Shown here: one piece after another, positions 15,162-22,854 of the stretch | How the letters are laid out: the number at the start of each line of letters is the position of its first letter | Position numbering within the stretch: position 1 is the stretch's first letter | Source: an uncultured Verrucomicrobiota bacterium | GTDB lineage: Bacteria > Verrucomicrobiota > Verrucomicrobiia > Palsa-1439 | Direction of reading: 5' to 3' | DNA: 37,550 nucleotides | NCBI GenBank assembly: GCA_903825435.1 | Contig: CAIKAP010000018.1 | Coordinates: 1 to 37,550 of the forward strand | Notes under the pieces: generated by a model | Told to the model about the DNA's origin: nothing | What the model saw: only the letters and a program-made list of their open reading frames with translations | Databases searched by the model: none | Program-made: the position numbers and the translations under genes

Positions 15162-16560
15162 CCGTCGAGTCGAGGACGGTGCCGGTTTTGGTGATCTCGC
15201 GTTTGGAAATCGTAAAATAGAAGGTAGTGCCTTGGCCTTCAGTGCTCTCCAGCCAGATGCGTCCGCCGTGCCATTCGACGACCCGTCGCACGATGGTCAA
15301 GCCGATGCCGGTGCCTTCTTCGTCACGCTGAAGGCGTTGAAAAATCTGAAAAATCTTATCAAAGTATTCCTTCTTGATGCCGACGCCATTGTCGCGGACG
15401 AAGAATTCGTACTCGGGTTGTTGCGTGTTGGGATTTGGCTTCTCGGTGCAACCGACTTCGACGACGGGGTACGGTTTGTCGTTGTACTTGACAGCGTTGG
15501 TGATCAGGTTGTGAAACACCTCGGTCATCGCCGTTTCGTCGCAGACAATCGTCGGCAGCTTGTCCACCCGCAAATCCACCCCTTTGGTGTCGAGGGTGTG
15601 TTGGAGACGCACCCGCACATGCATGAGCATCGTGTTCATACCGACTGGATGCATCGGTTGTTTTTGTTGCGATAGCTGCGAGAAGTGGAGGAGGTCGCTG
15701 ATGAGCCGTTGCATTCGCAGGACGGACTTACGAATAATGTCTATATGCCGCTGGCCTTCCTCGTCGAGCTTGTGACGGTAACCATCGGAGAGGAACTTGC
15801 TGAACGCTTCCATCCCGCGCAGCGGCTCCTTCAAATCGTGGCTGATGACGAATGTGTACTCGTCCATCTCCTTTTGCGTCGCCTTCAACTCCTTCTGGGC
15901 TCGTTCCAAACGGTGGCGCGCCTCGTCTATGCGTTCCATGAGCGTTTTTAACTCCCGCCCCACGGCATCGGTTTCGGCTAGGTAAGTTTCGAGTTGTTCG
16001 TCGTGCTGTTCGCCATTGGCCACGCTCTGGATATACAAAAGCAGGTTCTGAAGCGACTGTTCCACCGGTATGCTAACCAATATCGAAGCGCTTACGAACA
16101 TGAGCATCAACACCACACCGATGCCCAAGTCCCACATCAACGCACTCCACAACCGTTGCCCCACTCGTCCATGTCCCATACCTAGTTCCACACTGCCGAC
16201 GCGTTTACCTGCCAACGCCAGCGCCTCAGTCACCACTACCAAACCCGCAGGATTCTGGTTCTGCGGCGGGCGAAAAAGACATTCGCCATTCGCGTCCAAC
16301 ACGCGCAAGTAAAGCACCTCCTCGTCATTGACCATCTGGCCAGCTGTTCGGATCAGTGTGTTGATATCGTTGCGGTCTACCGATGGTGCAACTGCACGCG
16401 CCAGCGATTTCGCTTCTTGCGTTGCCACCCAACGCACCGCGGCCTCCTGATCGTCAATCACACGCCAGATGTGAAGGCCCGTCAACACCACCACTGTACC
16501 AACGGTGACTACAGCGACCCACGCGGCGTACTGGACTCTGATGTTGTACTTGGTTGCCAT
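15118..16560 (-). CDS. Membrane sensor histidine kinase (phytochrome-kinase type)
   Basis: 480-residue inner-membrane kinase. Two membrane spans (about residues 12-33 and 143-165) enclose a ~110-residue periplasmic sensor resembling small dCACHE/CHASE-like loops (LARAVAPSVDRNDINTLIRT). A HAMP-like or helical linker and coiled coil (EARHRLERAQKELKATQKEM) follow. The H-box VISHDLKEPLRGMEAFSKFL carries the autophosphorylated His241. Then come the N-box VFHNLITNAVKYND, G1 FFVRDNGVGIKKEYFDKIF and G2 EEGTGIGLTIVRRVVEWHGG. The H-box type matches kinases paired with Rcp1-like regulators, as here. The ligand is unknown. No clear promoter was seen; the space to the divergent metal-ATPase gene is 133 bases. 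Confidence 0.93.
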   Translation of the reverse strand: MATKYNIRVQYAAWVAVVTVGTVVVLTGLHIWRVIDDQEAAVRWVATQEAKSLARAVAPSVDRNDINTLIRTAGQMVNDEEVLYLRVLDANGECLFRPPQNQNPAGLVVVTEALALAGKRVGSVELGMGHGRVGQRLWSALMWDLGIGVVLMLMFVSASILVSIPVEQSLQNLLLYIQSVANGEQHDEQLETYLAETDAVGRELKTLMERIDEARHRLERAQKELKATQKEMDEYTFVISHDLKEPLRGMEAFSKFLSDGYRHKLDEEGQRHIDIIRKSVLRMQRLISDLLHFSQLSQQKQPMHPVGMNTMLMHVRVRLQHTLDTKGVDLRVDKLPTIVCDETAMTEVFHNLITNAVKYNDKPYPVVEVGCTEKPNPNTQQPEYEFFVRDNGVGIKKEYFDKIFQIFQRLQRDEEGTGIGLTIVRRVVEWHGGRIWLESTEGQGTTFYFTISKREITKTGTVLDSTGASEKGTSSLATPA

Positions 16561-16658
16561 CCCTTTGTAGCGCAGGTGGCTTCTTTACTCCAACACCCGC
16601 ACAACATGTCGTATTTTCATCCCATACCGTCCAAACGTCAAGCGTCCCGTTGCCTCAC

Positions 16659-16687
16659 TCGACATCTCCAGCCACCCCGTGTAGCTT
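16659..16687 (+). promoter_or_regulatory. Possible promoter of the metal-ATPase gene
   Basis: TCGACA (16659-16664) and a weak TAGCTT (16682-16687) are 17 bases apart. The GTG start at 16694 lies six bases after the second box. No Shine-Dalgarno sequence is present. If real, the mRNA would begin at or within a base or two of the start codon. Confidence 0.3.
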
Positions 16688-16693
16688 ACTCCT

Positions 16694-18748
16694 GTGAAAC
16701 GAATCACGCTCACCGTCGAGGGCATGACCTGCGCCAACTGCGCCCGGCATGTCCAAGACGCCCTCGCCAAAATTCCCGGTGTCATCACTGCCAACGTCAA
16801 CTTCCTCACTCAACGCGCCCTCCTCACACTCACCGACCCACCACCCACCACCGCCCAACTCCTCACCGCCGTCCAACAAGCCGGCTACACTGCCACCACC
16901 GGCAAACCCGCACAACATCCCACCTTCCACCGCCAACTCGCCTACACCATCACCACCGGCGCACTCCTCGCCACCGGCTGGGCCTTTCACCTCGAACCGC
17001 TCGTCATCATCACTGCCAGCCTCGCCGCCTTCCCCATCTACCAACGCGCCCTTAAAACCCTCCTCGCTCGTCGCCTCGACGCCGACGTCCTCGTTGCCGT
17101 CGCTGTCACCGCCGCCGCTGCCATCGGCGAATACATCGCTGCCGGCGAAGTCGCCTTCATCATGCTCCTCGGCGAACAACTCGAAGAATACACCACTGAC
17201 CGCGCCCGCCGTTCTCTCGGCAGCCTCCTTTCACTCGTCCCGCCCACCGCCCGCGTCCGGCGAGGCGACAACGAAATCGAAATTCCCACTTCCGAAATCA
17301 AAACCAGCGATCTCCTCCTCGTCCGTCCCGGCGAACGCATCCCCGCTGACGGCATTGTCCGCACCGGCGAATCCGCCGTCAATCAAGCCCTCGTTACCGG
17401 CGAAAGCATGCCCGTCGAAAAACATCCCGGCGACGAAGTTTTCGTAGGCACCCTCGCCGAAACCGGCGCGCTCCTCATCGAAGCCACTCGCGTCGGCGAA
17501 GACACTACCCTCGCCCGGATTGCCGCTCTCGTTGAAGCCGCCCAACAACGCAACGCACCCATCCAACGCACTCTCGACCGCCTTGCCGGCTGGCTCGTCC
17601 CCGTCATGCTTCTCCTTGCCGGTATCGTTTTTGCGCTCGCCCACGACGCCCACCGCGCCATCACCGTCCTCATCGTCACCTGTCCCTGCGCCCTCATCCT
17701 CGCCTCGCCGACGGCCGTCATGGCCGCCATTGCTCGTGCCGCCCGTGCCGGCGTCCTCATCAAGGGCGGCCAACATCTCGAAGCCACCGCCCGGCTTCAC
17801 ACCATCGTCTTCGACAAAACCGGCACGCTCACCCTCGGCCAACCCGAAGTCACACACACCCATCAGTTCTGCGACGAACACACCGAAGCGCAAATGCTCC
17901 ACATGGCCGCCATCGCTGAAAAACTTAGCGCTCATCCACTCGCCGCCGCCATCCGACGCAAAGCCGGAACCACAGCCGCTCCCGCTCAATTCCAATCGCA
18001 TCACGGTCGCGGCGTCACTGCATCGCACGACGGACGCCAACTCGTCGTCGGCCAACCGTCACTGCTCGCCGACCAAAACGTCCCCGTCGCCGACACCCTT
18101 CACGCCCACATCGCCGAGCATCATGATGCCGGACACACCACCGTCATCGTCGCGCACGACGGCAAGGTTTGCGGAACGATTTGCATCACCGACACCGTTC
18201 GCACCACCGCCCGGAAAGCCATTGCCGATCTCCGCGCCCTCGGCCTCGAAAAAATCGTCCTCCTTACCGGCGACAACCGCCGCGTTGCCCTCCAAATCGG
18301 AAAATCCCTCGGCGTGGACGAAGTCAAAGCCGAAGTCTTGCCGGAACAGAAAGCCGAACAGATCACCGCGCTTCAAAACGGCGTCCGCGGTCGCGGCGTC
18401 GCAATGGTCGGCGACGGCGTCAACGACGCCCCCGCGCTCGCGGTTGCCGATGTCGGCATCGCGATGGGCGTTACCGGTACCGATGTCGCGCACGAAGCCG
18501 CCGACATTGCGTTGATGGCCGACGATCTTGAAAAAATCGCGTTCGCCGTCGGCTTGAGCCGGCAGGCGGTGCGCGTCATCCGGCAAGGTCTCGGCTTCGC
18601 GCTCGTTTACAATCTCGTCATGATCACCGGCGCCGCCAGCGGACATCTCCACATGATCGGCGGCGCCATCGCTCATCAAGCCAGCAGCGTCATCGTCATC
18701 TTGAATGCGATGCGCCTGTTGCGTTACCGGGAACCATCACGTGAATAA
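16694..18748 (+). CDS. P1B-type heavy-metal-translocating ATPase
   Basis: 684-residue membrane pump exporting a soft or divalent transition metal at the cost of ATP. The N-terminal HMA domain (residues 1-70) has GMTCANC with metal-binding Cys13 and Cys16. The transmembrane metal site is TCPCALILASPTAVMAAIAR with Cys330 and Cys332. The phosphorylated Asp374 lies in FDKTGTLTLGQPEV, the P1B-specific HP pair in LSAHPLAAAI, and the hinge in MVGDGVNDAPALAVADVGIA. The last two helices read ALVYNLVMITGAAS (Tyr639-Asn640) and AHQASSVIVILNAMRLLRY. Classic copper pumps have M-x-x-S-S in that last helix and zinc pumps have D-x-G, so neither signature is present and the metal is uncertain. The start is GTG. 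It overlaps the next small gene by eight bases. Confidence 0.93.
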   Translation: MKRITLTVEGMTCANCARHVQDALAKIPGVITANVNFLTQRALLTLTDPPPTTAQLLTAVQQAGYTATTGKPAQHPTFHRQLAYTITTGALLATGWAFHLEPLVIITASLAAFPIYQRALKTLLARRLDADVLVAVAVTAAAAIGEYIAAGEVAFIMLLGEQLEEYTTDRARRSLGSLLSLVPPTARVRRGDNEIEIPTSEIKTSDLLLVRPGERIPADGIVRTGESAVNQALVTGESMPVEKHPGDEVFVGTLAETGALLIEATRVGEDTTLARIAALVEAAQQRNAPIQRTLDRLAGWLVPVMLLLAGIVFALAHDAHRAITVLIVTCPCALILASPTAVMAAIARAARAGVLIKGGQHLEATARLHTIVFDKTGTLTLGQPEVTHTHQFCDEHTEAQMLHMAAIAEKLSAHPLAAAIRRKAGTTAAPAQFQSHHGRGVTASHDGRQLVVGQPSLLADQNVPVADTLHAHIAEHHDAGHTTVIVAHDGKVCGTICITDTVRTTARKAIADLRALGLEKIVLLTGDNRRVALQIGKSLGVDEVKAEVLPEQKAEQITALQNGVRGRGVAMVGDGVNDAPALAVADVGIAMGVTGTDVAHEAADIALMADDLEKIAFAVGLSRQAVRVIRQGLGFALVYNLVMITGAASGHLHMIGGAIAHQASSVIVILNAMRLLRYREPSRE

Positions 18749-18902
18749 ACTCTGCATCTTCGTCGGCATGACGGTGTTTAGTTTAATCGGTTGGTGGCTG
18801 GGGGAGCAGGTAAGTTTTACGATGGCGTTTGTGCTGAGCAGCGTCGGCAGCTTGCTGGGAGTTTACATCGGCTGGCGTATCAACCGCGATTATTTCGAGT
18901 AA
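18741..18902 (+). CDS. Small two-helix membrane protein after the metal ATPase
   Basis: 53-residue protein read from a GTG that overlaps the ATPase end by eight bases (MNKLCIFVGMTVFSLIGWWL onward). Two glycine-rich hydrophobic helices are separated by a short turn with GEQVSFT, and it ends IGWRINRDYFE. Similar tiny proteins with a G-x-x-x-G-W-x-x-G-E pattern and a Gly-rich second helix are widespread hypothetical proteins of unknown function. The overlap suggests co-translation with the ATPase, perhaps as an accessory subunit, but nothing in the sequence proves this. The alternative upstream ATG at 18705 lies deep in the ATPase gene and adds a polar, unconvincing N-terminus. Confidence 0.6.
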   Translation: MNKLCIFVGMTVFSLIGWWLGEQVSFTMAFVLSSVGSLLGVYIGWRINRDYFE

Positions 18903-18908
18903 GGACAG

Positions 18909-19466
18909 TCAGCGGAAGTGTTGCAACAAAAGCCGAGCGCCGATCAAAATCAACACCGCGCCCCCGGCAATCTCAGCCCACTTGGCGACAGACGACCGGA
19001 GACGATTCCCCAGCGCGATCGCCACCAGACACATTACGGCCGTCACCACCCCAATCAAAACACTCGGATACCAAACCGAAATTCCGACCAACGCGAGACT
19101 CAACCCAACCGCCAACGCGTCGAGGCTGGTGGCTGTGGCGAGGATCAGTAACGTCAGGCCGCGAGTCGGATCGGTAGTGGGCTGATTCTCCCGGGGTTGG
19201 AAGGCCGCCCAGATCATCCGACCGCCGACGAACGCCAACAACCCGAACGCGATCCAGTCGTCCACGCCCTTGACATAATGATCCACCCATGCACCGAGCG
19301 TCCAGCCGATGACCGGCATAAGAAACTGGAACAATCCGAAGTGGAACACCAGACGGAAGACAGCCCATCTATTTGACGCGTAGCCGGTTGTCGCGGCGAC
19401 GATGCAGACGGCGACGGAGTCCATAGCCAGGCCAAGCGCGATCACGATGACTGTCCACAACACCAT
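18909..19466 (-). CDS. mntP: Putative manganese efflux pump MntP
   Basis: 185-residue integral membrane protein with six hydrophobic spans in two inverted repeats, as in MntP (DUF204/LysE-type fold). The first repeat has IALGLAMDSVAVCIVAATTG with Asp16. The second has LILATATSLDALAVGLSLAL, whose Asp is the other essential acid in the family. These line the export path for Mn2+. The ATG at 19466 gives an N-terminus exactly like the family; longer in-frame readings are polar and rejected. I looked for the yybP-ykoY manganese riboswitch that often controls mntP and did not find its conserved core upstream. The gene converges on the small membrane-protein gene, six bases apart. Confidence 0.88.
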   Translation of the reverse strand: MVLWTVIVIALGLAMDSVAVCIVAATTGYASNRWAVFRLVFHFGLFQFLMPVIGWTLGAWVDHYVKGVDDWIAFGLLAFVGGRMIWAAFQPRENQPTTDPTRGLTLLILATATSLDALAVGLSLALVGISVWYPSVLIGVVTAVMCLVAIALGNRLRSSVAKWAEIAGGAVLILIGARLLLQHFR

Positions 19467-19471
19467 TGGGT

Positions 19472-19561
19472 TCAGCTGAGGAATAGTAGTTTCATGTTGC
19501 TCTGGTAGATATTCATCGCGCCCCACACGTCGACGCCAAAGGAGAATCGTTGGAGTTGCAT
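19472..19561 (-). CDS. Possible 29-residue leader-like ORF before mntP
   Basis: Five bases before the mntP ATG a frame ends that reads MQLQRFSFGVDVWGAMNIYQ plus nine more residues. It is in a plausible position for a small co-translated peptide. I recognise no family, and no strong ribosome-binding site precedes it. It may be chance. Confidence 0.2.
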   Translation of the reverse strand: MQLQRFSFGVDVWGAMNIYQSNMKLLFLS

Positions 19562-19654
19562 AGTGGGGACATGATAGTGGCGTGGCGTGAGACACACAAT
19601 TCCGTTTTTTGTTGAGTGCGGGGGGAACGTGGGGCAGAGTCTGCCGCTATTGCG

Positions 19655-21649
19655 ATGGAAATGAACGGTCAAAAGGTTTCAACGGGCGGGCGGTTGCGGC
19701 GGCTGCTGTTTGGCGACAAGCGGCAGGCGACCGATCCGCAGGTGTTCCATAAGCTCTCACTGGTAGCATTTCTGGCGTGGGTCGGGCTGGGCGCGGACGG
19801 TATTTCATCCTCCTGCTACGGCCCGCCGGAAGCGTTCAAGGTGCTGGGGCAACACCATTACTTGGCGATTTTCCTGGCGTTGATGACGGCGTTGACGGTG
19901 TTCGTCATCAGTTCCAGCTACAAGCACATCATCGAACAGTTTCCCACGGGCGGCGGCGGCTACCTCGTCGCCAGTAAACTGCTGTCGCCGGGCGTGGGCG
20001 CGGTGTCGGGCTGCGCGCTGGTGGTGGATTATGTGCTGACAATCATCACTTCGATTGCCAGCGGTGCGGACGCGGTGTTCAGTATGTTGCCGCCGGAATG
20101 GCACCAGTACAAGCTGCCGGCGGCGACGCTGATAGTGATCGCGATGATCATCCTGAACCTGCGGGGCGCGAAGGAGTCGGTGCTGCCGATTGTGCCGGTG
20201 TTCATTTTGTTTTTGGCGACGCACGTGGTGGCGATCGCAGCCGGGTTCTTCTCACATTTCGACGTGGTGCGGACGCTGCCGCAGGACACCGTAAACGGGG
20301 TGCGGAGTGCGGTGAGTCAACTCGGGTTGTGGGGCGTGGTGTTGTTGGTGTTACGCGCCTACAGCATGGGCGCGGGCACGTACACCGGTATCGAAGCGGT
20401 TTCCAACGGCCTACCGATCCTGCGCGAGCCACGCGTCGAGACGGGTAAACGGACAATGAACTACATGGCCGTCAGCCTCGCCATCGTCGCCGGCGGACTG
20501 TTCGTTGGGTATCTGCTGTTCGGCCTCGGCCAGCCGCCGGAGGGCAAGACGCTCAATGCGATGTTGTTTGAGAACCTGACGGTCCACTGGCCCGGCGGCA
20601 GGTTTTTCGTGCTGGTGGCGCTGGCGTCGGAGGCGTTGATTTTGTTGGTGGCAGCGCAGACGGGTTTTCTGGATGGGCCGCGGGTGTTGTCAAACATGGC
20701 GTTGGACGGCTGGATGCCGAACCGATTCGCGCTGCTCAGCGACCGTTTGGTTACGCAGAACGGCGTGGTGCTGATGGGTGTCGCGTCGCTGGTGTTGTTG
20801 TGGGTGTCGAAAGGCTCGGTGGAGTTCCTGCTGGTGTTGTACTCGATCAACGTGTTCGTCACCTTCTCGCTGTCGCAGCTTGGCATGGTCAAACATTGGT
20901 GGGCGATCCGCTCCCAGCACCGCCGCTGGCTCCACAACATGCTCATCAACGGACTGGGCCTGTCGCTGACCACGTTTATCCTGATCGTCACCGTCTGCCT
21001 GAAGTTCAACGAAGGCGGCTGGCTGACGCTGGTCATCACCGGTGGGCTGGTCGCGCTGGCGTTTGCCATCCGCCGTCACTATCGGCAGACGCGCCTACTG
21101 CTGAAGCGGCTCGATTCCCTCGTCGAAGCCGCCACGCCGGCGCAACTGGCTGACAGCGTCACACCGCCGAAACCGCCGCCCCAACCGACGCCGCAGGAGC
21201 GGACGGCGGTCATCCTCGTCAATGGGTTTGGCGGACTCGGGTTGCACTGTTTGTTTGGCGTGATGCGTTTGTTCCGCGGGCATTTCAAGAACTTTGTGTT
21301 CATCCAGACCGGCATGGTGGACGCGGGCCGGTTCAAGGGCACGCAGGAAATCCAGCATCTTGAACAGACGGTGCAGGACGGCTTGAACCAATACGTCGAT
21401 TACATGCGGGCACACGGACTCTATGCCACCAGTTTCCACACGATTGGCACTGACGTGGTCGAGGAGGTAGAGAATCTCGCGGTCAAGGTCAGTGAGCAAT
21501 TTCCCAACAGCATGGTGTTTGCGAGCCAGCTCGTGTTCCCGCGCGAAACGCTCTGGACGCGGATGCTGCACAACTATACCGCTTTCGCCATTCAACGCCG
21601 CCTCTACCAGCGCGGCATGCCGTTGATCATTCTACCCATCCGTGTGTAA
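19655..21649 (+). CDS. APC-family transporter (KimA-like potassium/amino-acid transporter)
   Basis: About 664 residues: twelve membrane spans, then a ~170-residue cytoplasmic domain. The N-terminal pattern HKLSLVAFLAWVGLGADGIS, then SSSCYGPPEAF and EQFPTGGGGYLVASKLL, fits the branch of APC transporters containing Bacillus KimA (YdaO), a high-affinity K+/H+ symporter often mislabelled amino-acid permease. The discontinuous first helix around GADGISSSCYGPPE is typical of the fold. The C-terminal domain has TAVILVNGFGGLGLHCLFGV and DVVEEVENLAVKVSEQFPNS, a soluble alpha/beta domain. The substrate is inferred, not proven. The start is uncertain: ATG at 19655 (MEMNGQKV) is chosen; 19661 and GTG 19616 are alternatives. 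The FluC gene begins three bases after its stop, so the two are probably co-transcribed. Confidence 0.8.
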   Translation: MEMNGQKVSTGGRLRRLLFGDKRQATDPQVFHKLSLVAFLAWVGLGADGISSSCYGPPEAFKVLGQHHYLAIFLALMTALTVFVISSSYKHIIEQFPTGGGGYLVASKLLSPGVGAVSGCALVVDYVLTIITSIASGADAVFSMLPPEWHQYKLPAATLIVIAMIILNLRGAKESVLPIVPVFILFLATHVVAIAAGFFSHFDVVRTLPQDTVNGVRSAVSQLGLWGVVLLVLRAYSMGAGTYTGIEAVSNGLPILREPRVETGKRTMNYMAVSLAIVAGGLFVGYLLFGLGQPPEGKTLNAMLFENLTVHWPGGRFFVLVALASEALILLVAAQTGFLDGPRVLSNMALDGWMPNRFALLSDRLVTQNGVVLMGVASLVLLWVSKGSVEFLLVLYSINVFVTFSLSQLGMVKHWWAIRSQHRRWLHNMLINGLGLSLTTFILIVTVCLKFNEGGWLTLVITGGLVALAFAIRRHYRQTRLLLKRLDSLVEAATPAQLADSVTPPKPPPQPTPQERTAVILVNGFGGLGLHCLFGVMRLFRGHFKNFVFIQTGMVDAGRFKGTQEIQHLEQTVQDGLNQYVDYMRAHGLYATSFHTIGTDVVEEVENLAVKVSEQFPNSMVFASQLVFPRETLWTRMLHNYTAFAIQRRLYQRGMPLIILPIRV

Positions 21650-21652
21650 ACC

Positions 21653-22024
21653 ATGAACCGGTTGCTACTCCTCGCTCTCGGCGGCGCGCTCGGTACAGTG
21701 GCGCGATACGGCCTCAACGGCCTGATTTCCGCGCGACTGTCCACGTTTCCGCTCGGCACGATGATCGTCAATATCACCGGCTGTTTCGTCATCGGGTTGA
21801 TCACGCCGCTGATGTTGCGGTACGAGTGGCGGTTGTTCCTGATCTTCGGGCTCTGCGGCGGCTACACCACCTTCTCCAGTTTCGGCATCCAAACGCTCGA
21901 ACTCGCGCGCGACGGCGAATGGTTCTACGTTGCGCTCAACGTCATCGGCTCTAACGTCCTCGGCCTGCTCGCTGTTTATCTCGGCTGGGTTTGCGGACGC
22001 GCCCTGCACGGAGGCACTCCATGA
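21653..22024 (+). CDS. crcB: Fluoride channel FluC/CrcB
   Basis: 123-residue, four-helix fluoride channel that works as a dual-topology homodimer. Diagnostic parts are LALGGALGTVARYGLNG, FPLGTMIVNITGCFVIGL with the conserved Asn of the pore, and LCGGYTTFSSFGIQTLEL, which includes the phenylalanine-box and the central sodium-site loop. The length is normal for a single-gene (homodimer) channel. It starts three bases after the KimA-like transporter and overlaps the DUF190 gene by the ATGA at 22021-22024. I found no fluoride riboswitch core before the upstream gene. Confidence 0.95.
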   Translation: MNRLLLLALGGALGTVARYGLNGLISARLSTFPLGTMIVNITGCFVIGLITPLMLRYEWRLFLIFGLCGGYTTFSSFGIQTLELARDGEWFYVALNVIGSNVLGLLAVYLGWVCGRALHGGTP

Positions 22025-22377
22025 AACTCGAAGGCGAAGGCACCCTGTTGCGGATCTATCTCGGCGAACTCGACAAACACGGCCACCAGCCACTCTACGA
22101 AGCCATCGTGCTGAAAGCCCACGAGATGGGCCTCGCCGGTGCCACTGTGTTGCGCGGGCCGATGGGGTTCGGCGCCCACTCGCACATGCACACTGCCAAG
22201 ATTCTCCGCCTCAGCGAAGATCTCCCTGTCCTTATCGAGATCGTGGACAAGGAAGACAAAATCAACGCCTTCCTTCCTGTTCTCGACCAGATGCTTGGCG
22301 ACGGCCTTGTTACGCTGGAAAAAGTGCGCGTTATTCGTTACGGGTCTTGCCGTAAGAGTGAAGTTGACTTAAACTAG
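22021..22377 (+). CDS. DUF190 protein linked to the fluoride channel
   Basis: 118-residue cytoplasmic protein of the DUF190 family, a PII-like trimeric ferredoxin-fold group often next to crcB. Features: GEGTLLRIYLGELDKHGHQP, LYEAIVLKAHEMGLAGATVL, the glycine-rich GPMGFGAHSHMHTAKILRLS, and LPVLIEIVDKEDKINAFLPV. The role is unproven; regulation of, or sensing for, fluoride export is the usual guess from gene order. The ATG at 22021 overlaps the channel stop. Confidence 0.9.
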   Translation: MKLEGEGTLLRIYLGELDKHGHQPLYEAIVLKAHEMGLAGATVLRGPMGFGAHSHMHTAKILRLSEDLPVLIEIVDKEDKINAFLPVLDQMLGDGLVTLEKVRVIRYGSCRKSEVDLN

Positions 22378-22413
22378 AGTTGACCAAAGCAACCAAAATA
22401 GGAGGCTGCCCCC

Positions 22414-22854
22414 ATGACCACCGTGCAACAACTTCTGAAGGAAAAACCGGCGGGAATCTGGACCATCGGACCGCGTGCCACTGTCTATCAGGCACTGGAA
22501 ATGATGGCACAAAAAGAAGTCGGCGCCTTGGTCGTTGTGGATAACGGCAAAGTCGTCGGTATGTTTTCCGAGCGCGACTATGCCCGCAAGGTCATCCTAT
22601 TCGGACGCAGTTCCAAGACCACTGCCGTCGCTGAACTGATGACTCCTAAAGTCTTCTATGTCACCACGGCTCAAACCATCGAAGACTGCATGGCCCTGAT
22701 GACCGAGAAACGCTCTCGTCATCTCCCCGTCCTCGACGGCGACAAACTTGTTGGCCTCGTCAGCATAGGCGACGTCGTCAAAGCCATCATCGTGGACCAG
22801 GAAATTACCATCCGCAGCCTAAAAAACTACATCACCGGTTCCTACGAGGCGTAG
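22414..22854 (+). CDS. CBS-pair protein
   Basis: 146-residue stand-alone protein with two CBS motifs making one Bateman module, which typically binds AMP, ATP, S-adenosylmethionine or NAD(H) and controls other proteins. CBS1: IGPRATVYQALEMMAQKEVG, then ALVVVDNGKVVGMFSERDYA. CBS2: ELMTPKVFYVTTAQTIEDCM, then RHLPVLDGDKLVGLVSIGDV. The segment VFYVTTAQTIEDCMALMTEK is that of the common 140-residue bacterial CBS-pair family. A good ribosome-binding site (AGGAGG) lies eight bases before the ATG. Its last 23 bases overlap the end of the convergent MFS gene. Confidence 0.92.
   Translation: MTTVQQLLKEKPAGIWTIGPRATVYQALEMMAQKEVGALVVVDNGKVVGMFSERDYARKVILFGRSSKTTAVAELMTPKVFYVTTAQTIEDCMALMTEKRSRHLPVLDGDKLVGLVSIGDVVKAIIVDQEITIRSLKNYITGSYEA

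Noticed and set aside
17231-18679. Minus-strand frames opposite the metal ATPase
   Set aside because: Composition follows codon positions of the ATPase gene; no motif found.
19467-19654. yybP-ykoY (Mn) or fluoride riboswitch between mntP and the KimA-like gene
   Set aside because: Neither the GGGGAGUA-type core nor the fluoride pseudoknot core can be found on the relevant strands.
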